A stretch of 64,000 bases of DNA from Novipirellula caenicola. GTDB lineage: Bacteria; Planctomycetota; Planctomycetia; Pirellulales; Pirellulaceae. Below, one piece after another: positions 34,256 to 43,365 of this stretch. Positions within the stretch are counted from its first letter, which is position 1. Every line of letters starts with the position of its first letter. Under the pieces are notes generated by a model. That model was not told the DNA's origin. It made no database searches and was given only the letters and a program-made list of their open reading frames with translations. A program made the translations under genes and the position numbers. The stretch covers positions 682,001 to 746,000 of the forward strand of contig NZ_BAABRO010000002.1 in NCBI RefSeq assembly GCF_039545035.1, written 5' to 3'.

Positions 34256-35080
34256 TCACTCACCGCGAGCTGATGGATCGGCTTTCTGCAGGACATCGAC
34301 AAGCTCCTGTAGATCGCTTACGACATAGTCGGGACGTGCCACGTTCGGATAGAGTGCCTTGCCAGGGCGAGCAATGAAGGTGGTTTGCAGTCCGACGTTC
34401 TTGGCTCCAGCCAAGTCCCAGGCATGAGCGGCCACCATCAACACGTCTTCCGGTGCGACATCCAAATCGGCAAGAACCATGCGATAAGTGTCGGGGTGCG
34501 GTTTGTACTTTTTGATGGACTCGACGCTGTATCGCCTCTCGAAAAATTCGGTCAGGCCGGCGTTTTGAAATTGAGTTGCAACGCCCATGTAGGACGAATT
34601 CGTCAGGCTGACGATTTGGTAGCCATCGGTCTTGAGCGTCTGCAACCCCGCGACAACATCCGGGTGTGGTGGCAGCGAGCGAAGCGGTGTCACGATCGCC
34701 GTTTTGGCTTGATCATACTCAAGGTCAATCCCTTGTGTTTTCGCAACCATCATCAGCGCGGCGGTGCCGATTTCACCGAAACTGTGATACTCGCCGCTCA
34801 ACGTTTCGACCAATGAATAATGAAGCATCGTCGAGAACCACAGCGGCAATAGATCTTCGCGGCCGCCGAGCGCTTTTCCAACGGATGTTTTCAGCGGAGC
34901 AAGATCAAGTAGCGTTTCGTTCACATCAAAGATGATCACCTTGGGCCGAGGCATGACTGACTCTGATTTAGCTTGATGCTCGACGCCTTCATCAGCAACG
35001 GCAACTTGCGCCGACGTGCCATTACCGGTAAATTCCAAAGCCAATAAAGCAAGAGCCAGTAATGCAATTTTAAATTTCAT
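34256..35080 (-). CDS. Exported haloacid dehalogenase-type hydrolase
   Basis: 274 residues from ATG 35080. Residues about 1-25 (KFKIALLALALLALEFTGNGTSA) look like a signal peptide. The mature part is a type II haloacid dehalogenase-like HAD fold: nucleophile Asp in VIIFDVNETLLDL, LTNSS as motif II, Lys in KKYKPHPDTY, and acidic VAAHAWDLAGAKNVG as motif III/IV. It resembles L-2-haloacid dehalogenases (hydrolytic dehalogenation), but the substrate is unproven. Export is unusual for the family. An alternative in-frame Met at the start of the HAD domain would give a cytoplasmic protein. Confidence 0.8.
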   Translation of the reverse strand: MKFKIALLALALLALEFTGNGTSAQVAVADEGVEHQAKSESVMPRPKVIIFDVNETLLDLAPLKTSVGKALGGREDLLPLWFSTMLHYSLVETLSGEYHSFGEIGTAALMMVAKTQGIDLEYDQAKTAIVTPLRSLPPHPDVVAGLQTLKTDGYQIVSLTNSSYMGVATQFQNAGLTEFFERRYSVESIKKYKPHPDTYRMVLADLDVAPEDVLMVAAHAWDLAGAKNVGLQTTFIARPGKALYPNVARPDYVVSDLQELVDVLQKADPSARGE

Positions 35081-35374
35081 GCCATTCTTTCGTGCGAGTA
35101 AGTGTGAATCGTCGAACCCTCGTGCCAAAATCGGCCTTCCATGAACGAAAGACTTGGGCCACCGCGATTGGGACGTGGTCCCAATGGTTCTGGTTCAATG
35201 AGGAAAGCCGTCTTGCATCCGACACACACGCTCGACATTTTTGAAAAAAACAGCTTTCCCAATTTTGGTTCGCTTCGGATTGAACCAAGGCTGATTCAAT
35301 CGACTTGGACGTCATTGCGGCCGCGATCAGCCTCGGCCGAAACGCTTGTCGATTTTTGCGATGCTACCCCGTGT
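35081..35374. other. Intergenic region
   Basis: About 290 bases between two minus-strand genes. It should contain the promoter for the HAD gene; no clear motif, repeat or small gene recognised. Confidence 0.35.
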
Positions 35375-35941
35375 TCAATTGGCGGGTTGCGCGTCGGCAC
35401 TCCACTGGTTCTTGGCAAACGCTTTATCAAGCGGCGTTTGCGCAACGTGATTGGTGTAGTTCGACAATACCTTGTACGCGGTGCCGACAATCACATCGAA
35501 AACCGTTTGCTTCGTGTAGCCAGCGGCCAATAGGGCTTCGACGTCACTTTCGTCGGGCCAACCACGACTGAGGTTGACCTTCTCGGCATAAACCCGCAGG
35601 GCTTCGAGCTTGGGATCCGCGATCGGAGTGCCTTCGCGAAGCGAGGTGATCACGTCTTCGTCGATATTCAATCCCTGCATGATCGACGTGTGAGCGGCCA
35701 TGCAGTACGTGCATCCGTTGAGCCGATTGTTGGTCATGGCAATGATCTGGCGCTCAGTTGGACTCAAATTCGTCTTGTTGTCAAAAATCTCGGCAACCGT
35801 TCGGTACGCTTCCAGCAGCGCCGGCGATTCCGCCATTACCGCATGCAAGTTCGGTACAAATCCGTACGCCTTCTTGCTTTTTTCCAAAAGAGGCTTGCTC
35901 TCACCAGCGTCTTCGATCGAGTGCACTGCAAAATCGGTCAT
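35375..35941 (-). CDS. Carboxymuconolactone decarboxylase/AhpD-like protein
   Basis: 188 residues from ATG 35941. It has the AhpD-type core with CTYCMAAH (CxxC plus His) and preceding ERQIIAMTNNRLNGC, as in alkylhydroperoxidase-like proteins of the CMD family. It also has the N-terminal peroxidase-related extension (LLEKSKKAYGFVPNLHAVMAESPALLEAY). Such proteins use the Cys pair for peroxide or other thiol-dependent chemistry. Two TetR-type palindromes lie upstream, one only 22 bases before the ATG, so expression is probably repressed until an inducer is present. Confidence 0.85.
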   Translation of the reverse strand: MTDFAVHSIEDAGESKPLLEKSKKAYGFVPNLHAVMAESPALLEAYRTVAEIFDNKTNLSPTERQIIAMTNNRLNGCTYCMAAHTSIMQGLNIDEDVITSLREGTPIADPKLEALRVYAEKVNLSRGWPDESDVEALLAAGYTKQTVFDVIVGTAYKVLSNYTNHVAQTPLDKAFAKNQWSADAQPAN

Positions 35942-35962
35942 CGCTTCTATCTCCAAATCAAT

Positions 35963-35978
35963 TTGACTGGTCGGTCAA
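35963..35978. promoter_or_regulatory. TetR-type operator, proximal
   Basis: TTGACTGGTCGGTCAA, a near-perfect inverted repeat with half-sites TTGAC and GTCAA, 22 bases upstream of the AhpD-like start codon. Shares its GGTCGGTC/GATCGGTC half with the distal site. Confidence 0.65.
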
Positions 35979-36079
35979 AACCAGGGTAAAAAAAGGGAGG
36001 AACCTCGCGTCTCGCTCGCATGCTCGGCTCCTTGTCCCGCCAAAGCCAATTTGCGGGCCCCATTCACTATACGGGTATA

Positions 36080-36091
36080 GACCGATCGGTC
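36080..36091. promoter_or_regulatory. TetR-type operator, distal
   Basis: GACCGATCGGTC is a perfect 12-base palindrome; on the minus strand it extends to TTGACCGATCGGTCTA. It lies about 115 bases (centre to centre) from the proximal operator and about 140 bases upstream of the AhpD-like ATG, in the likely promoter. Confidence 0.65.
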
Positions 36092-36206
36092 AAGACTATT
36101 CTCGACAAGGCGAGGAAGCGTGATCACGTCAACGGATGCCCGATTTCAACAGCCCCCGTGGTGCTTTACTGAATGACTGCCCTACAGACAGGTCAATCAT
36201 CGCAAA

Positions 36207-36974
36207 TCAATCATCGCCCATCGCGGCTTTGATTAACGCGATAAAGCCCAGCACAAACAAGACAGGTGGGTAAAAGAAGATCACGCCTGCGGCGAGCCCA
36301 CCAAAAAACCAGACCAACGCGATGATCATCATCAACAGCCCGCCCATCGTACCGCCGCTAAAAAACGAGCTGCCACCGCGGTCGCCGCTACTTCCGTTTC
36401 GGCGATCTTTGGCAATCTGCCGCTGCGCCTCGGCAAGGTGCGAATTGGCGGTCGCGCTGGCCGGAGTTTGAGATGCATAAGATCCCGGGTGCACTGCAGC
36501 TGGACTGGCGTATGGGTTCGCATGAGCCTGCATCGCCATGCCTGAGGCCGATGAAAAAGCCGCAGCCGGATGGACCGGCAGATCGTCCAACCAGTCATTG
36601 CTGGCAGCCGCGGCCAAAGAAGTCGGCGCTGGGGAAGTCGGTGCCGGAGAAGTCGCCACCACCGGGGCGGCGACGGCAACCGAGCCCGCGTGAGCGTCCC
36701 CGAGCGGCACCTTGTTGACTTGGCCGCAGGGACAACGAACCGATTTGCCACGCGCTGACAGCGGAGCCGCCAAGCGTTTGCCGCACCCGAACGATTGCGT
36801 CAATTTACCGTTGGTCGCGGCTACGTTACGAATCGCACCCGATCCAGCGCCCGCGGATCCGCCGACGCTGGGGACGCGAAATTGTTGCCCACAAGTGCAT
36901 TTGACTTGCTTTCCCGCCAATTCGGGCTTGGACTTCAGCACACGACGACACGCAGGACACGCAAATTGCGACAT
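36207..36974 (-). CDS. Zinc-ribbon membrane protein
   Basis: 255 residues. The N-terminus CPACRRVL...GKQVKCTCGQQFRVP forms a zinc ribbon (about 5-34). A second ribbon-like half (FGCGKRLAA...GKSVRCPCGQVNKVP) follows at about 62-90. Then comes a long Ala/Pro/Ser-rich linker, a short charged helix (LAEAQRQIAKDRR), and two C-terminal transmembrane helices (GLLMMIIALVWFFGGLAAGVIFFYPPVLFVLGFIALI). This layout recurs in planctomycete proteins of unknown role. No partner gene is evident. Confidence 0.75.
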   Translation of the reverse strand: MSQFACPACRRVLKSKPELAGKQVKCTCGQQFRVPSVGGSAGAGSGAIRNVAATNGKLTQSFGCGKRLAAPLSARGKSVRCPCGQVNKVPLGDAHAGSVAVAAPVVATSPAPTSPAPTSLAAAASNDWLDDLPVHPAAAFSSASGMAMQAHANPYASPAAVHPGSYASQTPASATANSHLAEAQRQIAKDRRNGSSGDRGGSSFFSGGTMGGLLMMIIALVWFFGGLAAGVIFFYPPVLFVLGFIALIKAAMGDD

Positions 36975-37102
36975 AACATTTCACCTGAGAGCGAACCGCA
37001 AACAGGCGTCCCCTGCCGCGAGAAGCAAAGGATACCCACCCGAGCTCGCTAGGTCAAATTTTTTACGTCACAAGGTTTTGCACGCCGAAAACGGCGAGTG
37101 AA

Positions 37103-38236
37103 TCAGGTCGTCCAATCAAGCCCATAGGGCAACTGGTTCAAGCACTCCGGTTGGCCTTCGGTGACAACCAACATGTCCTCCACTCGGACGCCGCCGACTT
37201 TGCGACCGTATAGACCTGGTTCGATCGTGAACACCTCACCCTCGAGCAATTCGCCTCCGCCGTGGTCAAGCAGAATGGGCTCGTGAACATCCAGCCCGAT
37301 GCCGTGCCCCAAACCATGCTGGATGCTCGCTTCGTCCGTGATCTTGCCGCGTGAAAGCTTGTAGCCGTGCTGCTTCAACACGTCTTCAGCTGCTTGATTG
37401 ACGTCGTTCGCGGAATTGCCGGCAACCAACAATTTCGCGGAATTGACTCGAGCGAGGACGACCGCATTGTGCATTGCCGCGACGGTTTCCGACACTTGAC
37501 CGTTGACCACGGTCCGCGTGCAATCCCCGTTGTAATAGGTTGTTTCATCACGCGGGTACAGGTCGACGATAATCGGCTGCTCGGTCAAAAGCGGCCCGGT
37601 TCCGCTGTGATGACAATCGGCAACTTCGGGTGCCGATGCCACGATCGCACCGTGCGACATGCTGAAGCCACGCTTCATGAACTCGAGCGCTGCAAGGCTT
37701 CGGATCGATTCGCTGGTCAACACTTCGCCGCCATGGTAGAGCTGGCCCTGCGCATTGACGCTCGCGTTGGCGATTCGCTCGCACATCATTCGCATCACCT
37801 CTTCGGTGACCGCTTGAGCTTTGCGAAGGTATTCGATTTCCTGGTCCGATTTCACCCGTCGATCGAGCACACCGAGATCTTCGTCGTACTCTAATTCAAT
37901 TTCGGCCTGCTGCAGATGCCAGGCAAAAATGAATGGCAACGAACGGTCTGCCCTGACGCGTTCAACGCGTTTGGATCGCAACACTTGAACCAGCGCTTGC
38001 GCGGTTGCGGTTTCGCGGTCCGCACTCAACCCAAGCGGGGGCTCGTGCTCGGCGGGGCAGGTCACATGATCAACTCCACTGTGTTTGCGGACTCGATCCA
38101 TTTCAAGATCGCGGACCAGGGCAATCGTGTGCCCCCCCAAGTCGACCCAGGCAGCGGGGTCACCCAATGGCACATGAATTCGTCGGTACAGAGACGGATT
38201 TTTATTGGGAAAGCCAGCAAGAACGGAAGCATTCAT
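37103..38236 (-). CDS. M24 family metallopeptidase (Xaa-Pro aminopeptidase-like)
   Basis: 377 residues from ATG 38236. The N-terminal creatinase-like domain is followed by the pita-bread catalytic domain. All five expected metal ligands can be seen: Asp in IIVDLYPRD, Asp in YNGDCTRT, His in HGLGHGIGLDVHE, Glu in FTIEPGLY and Glu in VRVEDMLVV. It would remove N-terminal residues preceding proline or cleave dipeptides. Single gene, minus strand. The start fits the family N-terminus; an upstream in-frame extension to 38299 is unlikely. Confidence 0.9.
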   Translation of the reverse strand: MNASVLAGFPNKNPSLYRRIHVPLGDPAAWVDLGGHTIALVRDLEMDRVRKHSGVDHVTCPAEHEPPLGLSADRETATAQALVQVLRSKRVERVRADRSLPFIFAWHLQQAEIELEYDEDLGVLDRRVKSDQEIEYLRKAQAVTEEVMRMMCERIANASVNAQGQLYHGGEVLTSESIRSLAALEFMKRGFSMSHGAIVASAPEVADCHHSGTGPLLTEQPIIVDLYPRDETTYYNGDCTRTVVNGQVSETVAAMHNAVVLARVNSAKLLVAGNSANDVNQAAEDVLKQHGYKLSRGKITDEASIQHGLGHGIGLDVHEPILLDHGGGELLEGEVFTIEPGLYGRKVGGVRVEDMLVVTEGQPECLNQLPYGLDWTT

Positions 38237-38326
38237 AATCAAAGAAACGTTAAAGGAGCGAGAAGCAGGAACTGAAAACTTAGATGAGCTGGGGAGCAAC
38301 CTCTAGGCTAACAATTTATCTGATCG

Positions 38327-39889
38327 CTAGCTAATGCCCGGAAAGCAATAGGCGAACAGGATTGTAAAAAACAATGCCGAAATCCCCATCGCTGCCGACA
38401 TCGGCGAGATCACGCGAAGTCCCTCGGATTCAGTCATCCCACTCATGCGGGTGATCACCCAAAACCCGCTGTCGGTCATCCACGAAATCGGCTTGCTTCC
38501 GGCACCAATGGCCATCGCCAAATAGACCGGATGAAACGGCAGCGAATCGGAATTTGCAAACCCTTGCAATACTCCTGCGGCCGTGATCATGGCAATGGTC
38601 GCCGATCCCTGCAGCGTGCGAATCGACGTGGTGACAAGAAACGCGAGCGGCAGCAACAGCAGCCCAGGCACATCGCCCGCCAACTCCGCGACCGCTTGTG
38701 CGATTCCGGCTTGATACAGCATCGCTCCGAAGGCACCGCCGGCTGCGGTGATCAAGATAATATTCCCAGCAGAGCTCAACGAACGATTCACGAGTGATTT
38801 TCGTTGTCCATCGGGACAATACCGAATCAGCGACATCGCCAACGCCGCCCCCACCGCGATCGCGATATTTTTATCGCCCAGGAACTCAAGCGACCGAGCA
38901 ACCCCAGCGGATTCGATCCAGCCGGCTTCGCTGAAATAGCCACCCACCGATCCGATGCCAATCATCGCTACCGGAACAACGATCGGCAACACCGACGCGA
39001 TCAATGAGGGGCGTGGTGTTTCGCGATCAACGTTTGAGAGTTCATCCTCAGAGGCGTCGGAATCCCCCTGGTCGATCGATCGCAGCGGGACATCCACGAG
39101 ATGATTGATGATACGGGCCGCCATCAACGAGAACACGCTGCTGCAACCGCCAATCGCAAGCCCGGCAATCATCATCGTTGCGATATCGACCCCGATAATC
39201 TCAGCGACTTGCAGTGGCCCCGGCGTGGGCGGCACCAACGAATGTGCGATCGATCCGCCCGCCATAATCGCCATCAGAAAAAGCACGTAGTCTTTGCCAA
39301 GTTTGCGGCGAAGCGACCGTGCGAGCGGGACCATCAGATAGAAGACCGTATCAAAATAAACGGGTATCCCGATCACAAACGAGCTGGCCGCGATCGCCTC
39401 GGCCGCTCGCCGTTGGCCTGTCATACTGAGAATCGAATCCACGATTCGCGATGCTGCGCCCGATTCAAGCAGACATTGACCAATGATGCTGGCCAATGCG
39501 ATCAGGATCCCAATCTTGCCTGCCGTCTCGCCAAACGCCGTCGCCAAACGAGATTGTGGCGACTGGGCTGTGAATGATTCCGCTGCTTTTGCGGTCATTT
39601 TACCACTGGCAAGTTGCGTTTGGGCATAACGATCCAAACTGGCGTGGCTCGACAAACTCGCCACCAACAAACCGGCCAACAACAAGGTGAGGAAAGCGTG
39701 AAGACGAAACACCAGAATGGCCACCAAGACGACCACCACCGAAAAGGCGACCACCCACCAAACATCGATTCCAGTGTTCCATCCGGAAGCCTGGGCGGAA
39801 ATCGGCTCGCAGACGTCTATTGCTGAAGCGGTGATGTTTGCGATCGCGGTGCCCGAATGCGCAAATAATTGACCAAACATGTGTGGCAT
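38327..39889 (-). CDS. GntP-family gluconate/organic acid permease
   Basis: 520 residues from ATG 39889 (a TTG three codons earlier is also in frame) with about twelve to fourteen hydrophobic helices. GntP hallmarks include RLHAFLTLLLAGLLV near the N-terminus, FGETAGKIGILIALASIIGQCLLESGAA, GIPVYFDTVFYLMVPLARSL, SLVPPTPGPLQ and the C-terminal GAGSKPISWMTDSGFWVI. It imports gluconate or related acids with protons. An N-terminal extension of about 40 residues precedes the first helix. The substrate cannot be told from the neighbours. Confidence 0.9.
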   Translation of the reverse strand: MPHMFGQLFAHSGTAIANITASAIDVCEPISAQASGWNTGIDVWWVVAFSVVVVLVAILVFRLHAFLTLLLAGLLVASLSSHASLDRYAQTQLASGKMTAKAAESFTAQSPQSRLATAFGETAGKIGILIALASIIGQCLLESGAASRIVDSILSMTGQRRAAEAIAASSFVIGIPVYFDTVFYLMVPLARSLRRKLGKDYVLFLMAIMAGGSIAHSLVPPTPGPLQVAEIIGVDIATMMIAGLAIGGCSSVFSLMAARIINHLVDVPLRSIDQGDSDASEDELSNVDRETPRPSLIASVLPIVVPVAMIGIGSVGGYFSEAGWIESAGVARSLEFLGDKNIAIAVGAALAMSLIRYCPDGQRKSLVNRSLSSAGNIILITAAGGAFGAMLYQAGIAQAVAELAGDVPGLLLLPLAFLVTTSIRTLQGSATIAMITAAGVLQGFANSDSLPFHPVYLAMAIGAGSKPISWMTDSGFWVITRMSGMTESEGLRVISPMSAAMGISALFFTILFAYCFPGIS

Positions 39890-40079
39890 TGTGTCCAATA
39901 TCGACTTCCTGGGATGATGCTGTCCTTGGCGACGGTGCCGTATCGCCTTAAATTGACACGGCTACTGGAATTCCAGTACAAAAAGCCGCAGAACACCCGA
40001 CATGCAACCGCGTGCCGCCGTCGCTTGCCAGCGTCGTCCGACGCTTTAGCAAACCGACCGAAAAATGAGTTGCCATGTG

Positions 40080-40101
40080 GGGTGAGCCCATTTGCTCACC
40101 C
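40080..40101. repeat. Perfect hairpin in the GntP-sdh intergenic region
   Basis: GGGTGAGC (40080-40087), six-base loop, GCTCACCC (40094-40101): a perfect 8-bp stem, 136 bases before the sdhC start. A second small palindrome AGCGTCG-TC-CGACGCT lies near 40030-40046. Neither is followed by a T tract. The rest of 39890-40237 shows no gene. Confidence 0.6.
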
Positions 40102-40237
40102 TTATAGGACGAGCAAGCGTGCCCATCCTACCATTACGTGGCAGGTCGTTGCGAAGCGGCTACGATATTTGTCAAGCAGAGACGGAATGCTGCAATAATC
40201 CGTCAAATCGCACTTGTTGCGGCCTAACCTCTTTCAC

Positions 40238-41143
40238 ATGCAAAGCAAGACGACCGACGTGGCTAACTTGACTACCAACCCATCGTTCTATCTTCGGCAC
40301 GAGTTCGCGATTCGCCGATTCCATTCCTTGATTGGGATCGTGCCTCTCGGGCTGTACATGGTCATTCACTTGACGACCAACGCCAGCCTGATGAACAGCC
40401 CTGAAAGCTTTCAGCGTGCGGTCTATATGATCCACAGCGCAGGCAAGGCGTTGCCGCTCATCGAATGGGTTGGAATTTTTATTCCACTGTTGTTCCACGG
40501 CATTCTTGGCGTGTGGATCGCAAAAAACGCCAAACTGAACACTGGCCACTATCGTTTTACTGGCAACCGCCGTTATGCATGGCAGCGATACACCGGGATT
40601 GTCGCGTTAGTGTATTTGTTCTTTCACATTTTGCATTTGCATGGCTGGTTCCACTTTGGCCCCTATTTGGAAGTCATCCGCCCGCTGCAGTTTGCCGCAT
40701 TCAAGCCTTACAACGCCGCCAGCACCCTGGTTGAATCGATGAACCAATGGGGCGGGTTTGTGTGGCCTGCGTTTTACCTCGTTGGCGTGATGTGCTGCGT
40801 CTATCACTTGGCAAACGGGCTATGGACCGCGGGCATCACCTGGGGTCTGTGGATCACACCCGCTGCACAGAAGCGAGCATCAAAAGTTTCGGTGGTGTTT
40901 GGTGCCGTTCTTACGGTTATTGCTTTGAGCGCATGGTGGGCCGCAGTGGCACCAAGCCCCGAAGACGCGGTTCGATACCGTGAGATCGAAAACCGCATGT
41001 ACGAGGCAAACCTCGAGTCGGGCGTGATCTCGGATATTCCCGAAAAACGCTATGAAGAACCGGCGACCGAAGCTTCGTTGACGCCCGAGACATCATCCCC
41101 CACGGCGGACGCCGACGCAAGCGAGACGGATTCCGTTCAATAA
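40238..41143 (+). CDS. sdhC: Succinate dehydrogenase cytochrome b558 subunit
   Basis: 301 residues from ATG 40238. Five transmembrane helices of the Bacillus-type diheme anchor, with conserved His residues that can bind heme: RRFHSLIGIVPLG, MVIHLTTN, MIHSAGK, FHILHLHGWFHFG and VYHLANGLWTAGITWGLW. A C-terminal cytoplasmic or periplasmic tail of about 60 Glu/Thr/Ser-rich residues is longer than usual. It anchors SdhAB and passes electrons to quinone. First gene of the sdhCAB set; the next start is 99 bases downstream. Confidence 0.9.
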   Translation: MQSKTTDVANLTTNPSFYLRHEFAIRRFHSLIGIVPLGLYMVIHLTTNASLMNSPESFQRAVYMIHSAGKALPLIEWVGIFIPLLFHGILGVWIAKNAKLNTGHYRFTGNRRYAWQRYTGIVALVYLFFHILHLHGWFHFGPYLEVIRPLQFAAFKPYNAASTLVESMNQWGGFVWPAFYLVGVMCCVYHLANGLWTAGITWGLWITPAAQKRASKVSVVFGAVLTVIALSAWWAAVAPSPEDAVRYREIENRMYEANLESGVISDIPEKRYEEPATEASLTPETSSPTADADASETDSVQ

Positions 41144-41242
41144 TCGCCCCAATCCTCGATGACGCAACTTGACCATCCCCATCCAAGTTGGCGTCGCAAG
41201 ACCCCTTAAGCAACTTCCACAAAAAACTGTTTGATTTGAATT

Positions 41243-43207
41243 ATGTCTGAGCATCGTGTTGTCGTAATTGGTGGTGGACTTGCCGGACTCGCAGCCACCA
41301 TGAAGTTGACGGAGCTGGGGGTAAAGGTTGATTTGCTCAGCCTGACTCCGGTGAAACGCTCGCATAGTGTGTGTGCGCAAGGCGGCATCAACAGCTGCAA
41401 CGACGCGACTCGGCAACTTGGCGATGACGAGTGGAAACACTTGGATGACACCGTCTACGGCGGTGACTTTTTGAATCACCAACCGCCTGTCAAAGAGATG
41501 GCCTATTGGGCTCCGAAAGTCATCGATTTGATGGACCGTCTTGGCGTCCCGTTTAACCGTACGGGCGAAGGTTTTATCGATCGTCGGCGTTTCGGTGGCA
41601 CGCTTTACAAGCGAACCGCGTTCGCGGGTGCAACCACGGGTCAACAGTTGCTGTACGCGTTGGACGAACAAGTGCGTCGCGCCGAAAACGACGGCATGGT
41701 CAAGAAGTATGAGTTTTGGGATTTCCTTGCTCCGATCAAAGACGATGACGGACGCTGCCGCGGCGCGGTCGCGCAAGACATGGTTTCAATGGAAATCAAA
41801 GCGTTCCCAGCCGATGCGGTCGTCGTCGCGACCGGTGGCTGCGGATTGGTCTACGGCCGCAGCACGATGAGCGTCTTCTGTACCGGCAGCGCCGCAAGCC
41901 GATGTTTCCAAGCAGGTGCCAAGTATGCGAACGGCGAATTCATCCAAGTTCACCCCACCGCCATCCCAGGCAGTGACAAACTGCGATTGATGAGCGAATC
42001 GGCGCGTGGTGAAGGAGGACGGGTGTGGGTTCCGCGAAAACCACAAGATCCTCGCGAACCAAAACAGATTCCTGAAAACGAGCGTTACTACTTCCTCGAA
42101 GAACGCTATCCTGAATACGGCAACCTTGTTCCGCGTGACATTGCGACCCGCGAAATCTTTGACATCTGTGTCAATGATGGTTTGAGCGTTGACCCCGACA
42201 AGATGTGCGTCTACCTCGACCTGACCCACATCGAACGCTCGGAACTTGACCGTAAACTCGGTGGCATCTTAGAGATCTACGAAAAATTCCAAGGCGTCGA
42301 CCCTCGCGACGAACCGATGCGAATCTTCCCCGCCGTCCACTACAGCATGGGCGGATTGTGGGCCGATTATGTCAAGAGCGACAACGGCGGGCTCGAACCC
42401 GGTGCACCGCAGAATCACATGACCAACATCCCTGGCTTGTACGCGATTGGTGAGTGTGATTACCACTACCATGGCGCAAACCGGCTCGGTGCCAACTCGC
42501 TTCTGTCATGCATCTTCACCGGCTTGTTCACCGGCCCATCGATTTTGAACTACGCCAACAGCCAAACCAGCGGCGGCAACGACGTGCCTGCGGCGGTGAT
42601 CGATGCGGCAGTCGATGCTCAGAAGAAACGACACCAAGATTTGCTAAACGGCAACCCCGGCAGCGATGAAAACCCGTACCTAATTCATCAAGAATTGGGC
42701 GATTTGATGACACGCGTCGCGACGGTGGTTCGCCGCAACGACCAACTCGCCGATGCGATCGAAAAGATCCAAACGCTACACGAGCGTGCCATGCGAGTGA
42801 ATCTATCGGACACCGGCAGCTGGACCAACCAGAACGTGATCTTTGCCAAAGCACTTCAAGACATGTTCCCGCTTGCGAAAACAATCTTGAAAGGTGCGTT
42901 GCAGCGTGACGAATGCCGCGGAGCCCACTACAAACCCGACTTCCAAAAACCGTCCCTAACATCGGATGATCCCGTCGAGCGACGTCAGCAAGCCGAGGCT
43001 TGGTGTGATGCGTTTGAAGAAAACAACCGCAAGTACCTGAAGTCGACAGTGGCATCGTGGAATGCAAACACCAAGATGCCCGACATCGTCTACGAAGACG
43101 TCGACACCTCACTGATTCCGCCGCGACCACGGCTGTACGGTTTGGTTGGCGCCGAAGAGATCGAAAAGGTTTGGAACGAGCGAGCCAAAGCCGCGGTCGC
43201 CCAGTAA
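41243..43207 (+). CDS. sdhA: Succinate dehydrogenase flavoprotein subunit
   Basis: 654 residues. FAD-binding VVVIGGGLAGLAATMKL at the N-terminus, the His-flavin segment HSVCAQGGINSC, the substrate loop HPTAIPGSDKLRLMSESARGEGG, and the capping HYHGANRLGANSLLSC motif are all present. It oxidises succinate to fumarate in the TCA cycle. The length and the YFLEERYPEYGNLVPRDIATREIF block match the Bacillus/epsilonproteobacterial type. A clear ATG start lies 99 bases after sdhC. Confidence 0.95.
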   Translation: MSEHRVVVIGGGLAGLAATMKLTELGVKVDLLSLTPVKRSHSVCAQGGINSCNDATRQLGDDEWKHLDDTVYGGDFLNHQPPVKEMAYWAPKVIDLMDRLGVPFNRTGEGFIDRRRFGGTLYKRTAFAGATTGQQLLYALDEQVRRAENDGMVKKYEFWDFLAPIKDDDGRCRGAVAQDMVSMEIKAFPADAVVVATGGCGLVYGRSTMSVFCTGSAASRCFQAGAKYANGEFIQVHPTAIPGSDKLRLMSESARGEGGRVWVPRKPQDPREPKQIPENERYYFLEERYPEYGNLVPRDIATREIFDICVNDGLSVDPDKMCVYLDLTHIERSELDRKLGGILEIYEKFQGVDPRDEPMRIFPAVHYSMGGLWADYVKSDNGGLEPGAPQNHMTNIPGLYAIGECDYHYHGANRLGANSLLSCIFTGLFTGPSILNYANSQTSGGNDVPAAVIDAAVDAQKKRHQDLLNGNPGSDENPYLIHQELGDLMTRVATVVRRNDQLADAIEKIQTLHERAMRVNLSDTGSWTNQNVIFAKALQDMFPLAKTILKGALQRDECRGAHYKPDFQKPSLTSDDPVERRQQAEAWCDAFEENNRKYLKSTVASWNANTKMPDIVYEDVDTSLIPPRPRLYGLVGAEEIEKVWNERAKAAVAQ

Positions 43208-43365
43208 CCACACCGCACGCAACGTGCAATTGACCGCTCGATCGCGTGGAAACGCGAGTCAGGATCGGCGTCACCGCGAACCTGCATGACTTGATTGCCA
43301 AGCTAGAATATTATTGTCTCACTGAAATTCGAATTCACCATTTTTGCCATTGTTAGGATCGACGG

